Below, one piece after another: positions 36,001 to 45,000 of a stretch of 64,000 nucleotides of DNA; position 1 is the first letter of the stretch; the number at the start of each line of letters is the position of its first letter. The stretch lies in contig NC_069375.1 in assembly GCF_021730395.1 (NCBI RefSeq), positions 12,051,001 to 12,115,000 on the forward strand, read 5' to 3'. Below the pieces are notes generated by a model. The model did not search any database. It was not told where the DNA came from and was given only the letters and a program-made list of their open reading frames with translations. The position numbers and the translations under genes were made by a program. This DNA is from Mercenaria mercenaria. Its lineage: Eukaryota > Mollusca > Bivalvia > Venerida > Veneridae.

Positions 36001-39000
36001 CAGAGGAAGTAATTGCAATCATACGTGAAGACAAGTTAGTCACGCTTGATGAAGAACATGTCTGTGAAGCTGCCTTAAAATGGATAAATACTGATTTTCC
36101 AAAGAGAAAGAAGTATATCTATGACCTATTCAAACATGTACGATTGCCGCATGTAACACCAGAATATTTAGTGAAAAACTTAAGTAAAATGCCGTGTTTG
36201 ATGGAGAATCCAGACTGCCGGAAGCTTTTAGAGAATGCGCAACACTATCATATGTTACCATCACGAAGGTTAGACTATAGTGGTGAAAGACTGCGTTATA
36301 GAATAGATGATGACCTGGATGAAGTTTTACTGGTAGGCTTTTGTTTATTTCTATATAACACATACTTGTAGATATGATAAAACCAAAGTGGCACCGAATC
36401 TTTATCTTTAAAGTCTAAATGCAGCTCCTTGCTAGATGAAGCAATATACAGCTTATGCATACCAGTCTCCAGCAAATGTTTTTCACCTGATGCTGTAGCA
36501 TTCCAGAGGTCACAATGCTCGATTGGCTACAATACTTTTCATGCATCACGTCATCATGAGAAGAGTGTGGGGCTTCCGTTGCCAGTGGTTAAGGTTTCTG
36601 TTTTTGAATCACTTACCCCTCATTGATGTGGATTAGAGCCTCACTCGGGGCATTGAATCCTTTATGTTAGGATAATGGAATTTTAGGTTGGTGGTTTTAC
36701 TCAGGTGCCTGCCCATGATGAAAAAATGCACTAAGGGGCACCTGGGATCTTCCTTCACCATCAAAAGCCTTTTGAAAACTGGCCAGATCCCATCATGGGT
36801 TCCAGAGTTATGGCCCCTTAAAGGGCCAAAATTTGTTATTTTTGGCTTGTGAACAGGATAGAGACCACATTTTGCAATGTGGATTCAAGAGTTATGGCCC
36901 CTTAAAGAGACAAAATTTACTATTTTTGGCTTGTGAACACGAAAGAGACCACATTTTGCAATCAACTTCAATAAAACTTGCACACAAGTTGTATTGGCAT
37001 AATATCTTGGGTCCGTTTAAAAACTGGCCAGATCCCATCATGGGTTCCAGAGTTATGGCCCCTTAAAGGGCCAAATTTTGTTATTTTTGGCTTGTGAACA
37101 GGATAGAGACCACATTTTGCTATCAGCTTATATCAAACTTGCACACAACTTGTATTGGAATAATATCTCGGTTCCTTTTTGAAAACTGGCCAGATCCCAT
37201 CATGGGTTCTAGAGTTATGGCCCCTTAAAGGTCCAAAATTTGTTATTTTGGCTTTTCAGCCAAATAGAGACTTCATTAATGGTTTGATTTGATACAAACT
37301 TGCAAAATATCTTCAGCAACAATAAATCTCGGATTCCGTGACGAATCTACCAGATCCAGTCATAGGTTCCTGAGTTATTTTATATCTGATTACCTCCCCT
37401 GATTATAATCAGAATGGATTTATACCACTAAGTACTTATAGGACTCATTTGAAATTCCATTATTGTCATTAGTTGGACTGAGAAAATCAGGGTAGATAAT
37501 AATGGAATGATTTTATGTCAAATTACCTCCCTTTATTTCAATTTAAATGGGTATATCTCCATAACTAATGAAGATTTTGATCTGAAATTTCATTTATGTT
37601 AACAGATGGACTTAGACAATCAGTGAAGATACATATTGATTGAATTTATGACAAATTACCTCCCTTTATTTTATATCTGAATGAATACATCTTAGCAGCT
37701 TCTAATGAGATTTGTTTGAAACGTTATTTATGTCTTCCATGGTAAGATATAGTCATGTTAGATAACTCTTGATTGAATATTTATCGATATGAATATTTTT
37801 ATAATATATTGTTGCATAGGCTTGTACTCTGTATCTTCTACATGCATACATCAATGCATGATTACCTCCCCAGATTTTAATAAAAATGGATTTATCTTGG
37901 TAAATGTTTATAGAACTCATTTGAAATTTTATTATTGTCTTTAGTTGGACTGAGGCATTCATGGTAGATAGCTATGGACTGATTTTATGTCAAATTACCT
38001 CCCTTAGTTTCAAATTAAAATGGGTGTATCTCAGTTTCTAATGAAGATACTGTTTTGAAATGTTATTTATGCCATCAGGTGGACTTGGACAATCAGGGTA
38101 GATAACTTTTGACTTTATTACAAATTACCTCCCTTTATTTTATGTAAATGAATATATCTCAGCAGCATCTAATGAGATTGGTTTTAAATGTTATTTAAGT
38201 CTTCCAGGGTAAGGAATAGTCATGTTAGTACAAAAATGCAGAATTTGAGCCTAGGACCCTCAAACTTGGTATGGAAATTGGCCCTGACTAGGTCAAAAGG
38301 GACTGTTACAAGAAAATATTTATCCTGATGATATTTAATGTGTATGTCTATATGCTCTATGTTAAAACCTGATCATATCATTTTGAACAACAGTACTCAG
38401 GTGAGCGATATAGGGCCATCATGGCCCTCTTGTTTACAAAAGTACTAAAGGAATGAATGCCGGAAGGCCGTTATCGTAGATATGAGTACGAGGTTTCGGG
38501 TTTTACAAGTGTGTAAAACAAAAACAAAAAATGACATTTATTACTTTTGTTTCTTTTTATAGTCATTATTTTCAAGTCAATCATTTTTAGCTCACCTGAG
38601 CCAAAGGCTCATGGTGAGCTTTTGTGACCGCTCAATGTCCCTCGTCCGTTGTCAGTTGTCAGTCGTCCGTCCATCAACATTTTCTAAAACAATCTTCTTC
38701 TTGAAAACCACAGGGCAGAATTACACTAAACTTCATAGAAATGATCCTTGGGTGGTCCCCTTTCAAAATTGTCCAAAGAATTTAATTCCATGCAGAACTC
38801 TGGTTGCCATGGCAACCGAAAGGAAAAACTTTAAAAATCTTCTTATCCAAAACCGCAAGGTGTAGAGCCTTCATATTCGGCATGTGACATCATCTTACGG
38901 TCCTCTATCAAGATTGTTCAAATTGTGCCACTGGGGTGAAAAGAGGCCCTGCCCCGGGGTCACAAGTTTTACATAGACTTATATAGAAAAAAACTTTAAA

Positions 39001-42000
39001 AATCTTCTTGTCTAAAACCACATGACCTAGGCCTCTGATATTTTGTATGTAGCATTGCCTTGTGGTCCTTTACCAAAAATTTTCAAATTATGCCCCTGGG
39101 TTGAAAAGAGGCCCTGCCCTGGGGTTCTCATGTTTTACATAGACTTATATAGGAAAAAAAACTTTAAAAATCTTCTTGCCTGAAACTGCAAGGCCTAGGC
39201 TTTTGATATTAAGTATGTTGCCTTTACTAGTGTTTCTCTATGAAAATTGTTCAAATTATGTCCCTAGCCTAAAGAGGCCCTACCCTGGGGGTACCAAGTT
39301 TAACAAAGACTTATATAGGAAAAAAATTAAAGATCTTCTTGTCTGAAAGTTCAAGGCCTAAGCATTTGATATTTGGTGTGTAACATTGCCTGGTGGACCT
39401 CTAACAAGTTTGTTCAAATTATGCCCCTGAGGTGAAAAGAGGCCCCGCCCTGGGGGTCACTTGTTGTATGAGTTATATAGGACAAAATACTTAAAAAATT
39501 ATCAGATTATATTTCCTAGACTGTTTAATTATAATTACCTGATGTACCCAAGTGATTAGGGATCACTTGAATGTGACCTTGACCTACTGACCTACTTTCT
39601 TGTTTTTTAAGATACAGCCTTGAAATTTGGTTGGCATGTACAGTTTTGCACATCAATCTTAAAACTGTCTTATAGTGACCATGAATGTAACCAACTGACC
39701 TACTTTCTAATATTTTAGCGTCAGTTTGCCATTTGAAACATGTGGCTCATATTACTCAGGTGAGCGATTCAGGGTCATCATGACCCTCTTGTTAAGTATT
39801 TTGAACTGCTCCATCTGCTCCAAAACTGAAACTAAAAGTCTAGGTCAATGTACAAAAATGGAACGCATAGGAATATAATGGTAGTATAAATAAAAAGTGA
39901 AAAAAGTAGTCCAACATTGGGAGCAGAACAAAAGTTATCCAAATAAATTTGTTTTACACACCTGTAAAAAATATTCTGTAAGCCAATCAAATTGAAGGAA
40001 AAGGTCCAAAAAAGACACAATAATCATTGAATCAAATAAATCTGCATGAAAGAGGAAGAAAAAGAATGAATTGTAGTTATGTATTTAAAGTACAGTTGAA
40101 AATCTTCACCCTCCACACACTTTTAACAGCCCAGTATTCTTTATATCTAGATAGAAACTACATAGACAAAGTTTATTTTCTAAATAAACATGGCTGGAAT
40201 AATTATGTAAGGTTGCCATAAGTACCTTAGTTTTTCTATTAGGAATAAGGTCAGTAATTCGGTCGAAAATGTGCTTCCGTGGTGTAGTCGAAAGAAGTCC
40301 ATAATAAATAGATCCTAATTTTCCCATTTTCTGCGCAAATTCGTGTAGAACGAGCGCTTTAATCACACTTTTTCGCTACTAGAATACATTCTGCATGAAA
40401 TGAGACGGTTTTCATGTTCATACAACCCACACGGCAAGTTTTGCAGATCGAAACCGGAAGTAGGTGTTTATTGCGCGGAGGAGAGCAAATATGCGCCATT
40501 TTTAGGGTAGCAGACCACAACTGACTGGCATTTCACTAGGAACTATTCAACCCCCTATTTTCTTTTCATTTTTTCGTTAATTTGTGATAGAACTTTCATG
40601 AAAAATTGGTGCAGGAAAAAGTGATGTTCTCTAAAGATACGTAAAGACGACATGAAGTTGTCGTTTTTTATATGAAACAAAGAAGGATTTGAATTACTGA
40701 CCTTTAACCTATAAGAGCTGAAATAAGACTATTCTCGAAACACATCGTAATTAGTCTTTATAGCCATAAATCGGTTGTAAATGATATAAAAGAGTGTTTC
40801 CAATGCAAAATAATAATGAAATGTGAAAAATTTTGAATTTTGACCTTATTTTATGTACATGCGTCTATTTCAGCAGCGATTTCTGGGATTTAAAAGCCAA
40901 TACTTTGTCTGGAGAATGTCAGAAAATGCACAAAATGCATCCTTCTGGGTCTTATTCATGACGGAATGAATGATATTTCAGAATCCCAGTGAAAAATGAT
41001 GCAAAAAAGTGAAACTTTTACCAAAATATACAATAAAAGGCCCATAAGGCCAAAAATTAGCCCTGTAAAGGGGTAGGGGATGGCTTCTATTAAATGTCTA
41101 TATTTCTCCAAAATCTCGAAATTTCACAATGAAACTTGGCAATATGTTTGGTATTACATCTTTCTTGGAAATAGAGATGAAAATGGTGAAATTTGATAAG
41201 AAACATTTCTTATAGGAATAAGGTCAGTAATTCGGTCGAAAATGTGCTTCCGTGGTGTAGTCGAAAGAAGTCCATAATAAATAAATCCTAATTTTCCCAT
41301 TTTCTGCGCAAATTCGTGTAGAACGAGCGCTTTAATCACACTTTTTCGCTACTAGAATACATTCTGCATGAAATGAGACGGTTTTCATGTTCATACAACC
41401 CACACGGCAAGTTTTGCAGATCGAAACCGGAAGTAGGTGTTTATTGCGCGGAGGAGAGCAAATATGCACCATTTTTAGGGTAGCAGACCACAACTGACTG
41501 GCATTTCACTAGGAACTATTCAACCCCCTATTTTCTTTTCATTTTTTCGTTAATTTGTGATAGAACTTTCATGAAAAATTGGTGCAGGAAAAAGTGATGT
41601 TCTCTAAAGATACGTAAAGACGACATGAAGTTGTCGTTTTTTATATGAAACAAAGAAGGATTTGAATTACTGACCTTTAACCATTACAGTCTGCAGAATT
41701 TTATGTTGGACTTACGCATGGATTATGCTCATGAGAAAATTGAGAATGCAAATATGGCAAAAATTTGTTCCCTACCAATATTTCTGTTTTACAGTTGAAT
41801 TATGAAGAATATAAGCTTGTTACTTCACTTGAAAAGTTGTATGATAAAACGCAAGGATAACCAAATGCATTTTTGGTCCCTTTCAGTTGGATTCCTCTGA
41901 CTTTTTCACTATTACCTTTGTCCAAGATGTTGCTGTTGTTTAAAATAAATTTGCTGTTTGAAGGTTTTTAAATGAAATGATTAATCAACCCTAAATTTGA

Positions 42001-45000
42001 GTCACTAAAAGAAAATATGTGCTTAATTATTTTGCAGTCCAATGAAATTTTGCGCAGATATTGCTTATGAAAATTAAAAAGAAGTCAATTGTTAAAACAG
42101 AGGAAGGACCAAATTACTTATTAGACATAATCAGGGGAAGTACCCATTAAGTGTATTTCTTTATTTCTAGGTGATAACAGAGAACAGTGACAAGAGAGGG
42201 ATGTACTATGAGGGCGCTTGGTGTCTATGGGCGTACAGCTATAATCAACATAGATGGTTTACATTAGCCCCAATCCAGCGGGCAGATTCTCCAGGATTAA
42301 ACTTTGCCTTCTGTTCCCATAGTTACAACATCTTTGTGTCAGGAGGATCAAATAACCCCAAAAATCTTTTGAAATTTGAGAGTGAAAGAAATGAATGGAT
42401 AACAAGCTCAGGTGAGGTTTTTAGATGATTGTAATGGCAAAACTATTGAAAATGATGAAAATATGTCTTGCAACTGATTTGATGAAGTGATAGAGCTAGA
42501 TGCTTTGTTCTGTTTTTAGCTCACCTGTCACAAAGTGACAAGGTGAGCTTTTGTGATCGCGCGGTGTCCGTCATCCGTCCGTCTGTCCGTGCGTCCGTAA
42601 ACTTTTGCTTGTGACCACTCTGGAGGTCACATTTTTCATGGGATCTTTATGAAAGTTGGTCAGAATGTTCACCTTGATGATATCTAGGTCAAGTTCGAAA
42701 CTGGGTCACGTGCCATCAAAAACTAGGTCAGTAGGTCTAAAAATAGAAAAACCTTGTGACCTCTCTAGAGGCCATAATTTTCATGGATCTCCATGAAAAT
42801 TGGTCAGAATGTTCATCATGATGATACCTAGGTCAAGTTCAAAACTGGGTCACGTGCGGTCAAAAACTAGGTCAGTAGGTCTAAAAATAGAAAAACCTTG
42901 TGACCTCTCTAGAGGCCATATATTTCACAAGATCTTCATGAAAGTTGGTCAGAACGTTCACCTTTATGATATCTAGGTCAAGTTCGAAAGTGGGTCACGT
43001 GCCGTCAAAAACTAGGTCAGTAGGTCAAATAATAGAAAACCTTGTGACCTCTCTAAAGGCCATATTTTTCATGGGATCTGTATGAAAGCTGGTCTGAATG
43101 TTCATCTTGATGATATCTAGGTCAAGTTTGAAAGTGGGTCACGTGCCTTCAAAAACTAGGTCAGTAGGTCTAAAAATAGAAAAACCTTGTGACCTTTCTA
43201 GAGGCCATATATTTCACAAGATCTTCATGAAAATTGGTCAGAACGTTCACCTTGATGATATCTCGGTCAGGTTCTAAACTGGGTCACGTGCCATCAAAAA
43301 CTAGGTCAGTAGGTCAAATAATAGAAAAACCTTGTGACCTCTCTAAAGGCCATATTTTTCATGGGATCTGTGTGAAAGTTGGTCTGAATGTTCACCTTGA
43401 TGATATCTAGGTCAAGTTCGAAACTGGGTCACGTGCGGTCAAAAACTAGGTCAGTAGGTCTAAAAATAGAAAAACCTTGTGACCTCTCTAGAGGCCATAT
43501 ATTTCATGAAATCTTCATGAAAATTTGTCAGAATGTTCACCTTGATAATATCTACGTCTAGTTTGAAAGTGGGTCACGTGCCATCAAAAACTAGGTCAGT
43601 AGGTCAAATAATAGAAAAACCATGTGACCTCTCTAAAGGCCATATTTTTCATGGGATCTGTATGAAAGTTGGTCTGAATGTTCATCTTGATGATATCTAG
43701 GTCAAGTTTGAAACTGGGTCACGTGCCTTCAAAAACTAGGTCAGTAGGTCTAAAAAAAGAAAAACCTTGTGACCTTTCTAGAGGCCATATATTTCACAAG
43801 ATCTTCATGAAAATTGGTCAGAACGTTCACCTTGATGATATCTAGGTCAAGTTCTAAACTGGGTCACGTGCCATCAAAAACTAGGTCAGTAGGTCAAATA
43901 ATAGAAAAACCTTGTTACCTCTCTAAAGGCCATATTTTTCATGGGATCTGTGTGAAAGTTGGTCTGAATGTTCATCTTGATGATATCTAGGTCAAGTTCG
44001 AAACTGGGTCACGTGCGGTCAAAAACTAGGTCAGTAGGTCTAAAAATAGAAAAACCTTGTGACCTCTCTAGAGGCCATATATTTCATGAAATCTTCATGA
44101 AAATTTGTCAGAATGTTCACCTTGATGATATCTAGGTCAAGTTCGAAAGTGGGTCACGTGCCATCAAAAACTAGGTCAGTAGGTCAAATAATAGAAAAAC
44201 CTTGTGACCTCTCTAGAGGCCATATTTTCCATGGGATCTGTATGAAAGTTTGTCTGAATGTTCACCTTGATGATATCTAGGTCAAGTTTGAAAGTGGGTC
44301 ATGTGCCATCAAAAACTAGGTCAGTAGGTCAAATAATAGAAAAACCTTGTGACCTCTCTAAAGGCCATATTTTTCAATGGATCTTCATGAGAATTGGTCT
44401 GAATGTTCATCTTGATGATATCTAGGATAAATTCGAAACAGGGTCATGTGTGGTCAAAAACTAGGTCAGTAGGTCTAAAAATAGAAAAACCTTGTGACCT
44501 CTCTAGAGGCCATACTTGTGAATGGATCTCCATAAAAATTGGTCAGAATGTTCACCTTGATGATATCAAGGTCTTGTTTGAAAGTGGGTCACGTGCCATC
44601 AAAAAGTAGGTCAGTAGGTCAAATAATGAAAAAACGTTGTGACCTCTCTAGAGGCCATATTTTTCATGGGATCTGTATGAAAGTTGGTCTGAATGTTTAT
44701 CTTGATGATATCTAGGTCAAGTTTGAAACTGGGTCAACTGCGGTCAAAAACTAGGTCAGTAGGTCTTGAAATAGAAAAACCTTGTGACCTCTCTAGAGGC
44801 CATACCCTTGAATGGATCTTCATGAAAATTGGTCAGAATGTTCACCTTGATGATATCTAGGTCAAGTTTGAAACTGGGTCACGTGCCTTAAAAAACTAGG
44901 TCAATAGGTCAAATAATAGAAAAACCTTGTGACCTCTCTAGAGACCATATTTTTCAATGGATCTTCATGAAAATTGGTCGGAATTTTTATCTTGATAATA

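Noticed and set aside
40106-40366. Minus-strand frame MIKALVLHEFAQKMGKLG, repeated at 41339
   Set aside because: It is repeated only because the 468-bp element is; it lacks any recognised domain and is closed differently in each copy.
40242-41682. Small LTR-type element (468-bp direct repeats, 505-bp interior)
   Set aside because: Ends are GG...CC rather than TG...CA, each repeat has its own 19-bp inverted ends, and no primer-binding or polypurine site is seen. MITE copies fit better.
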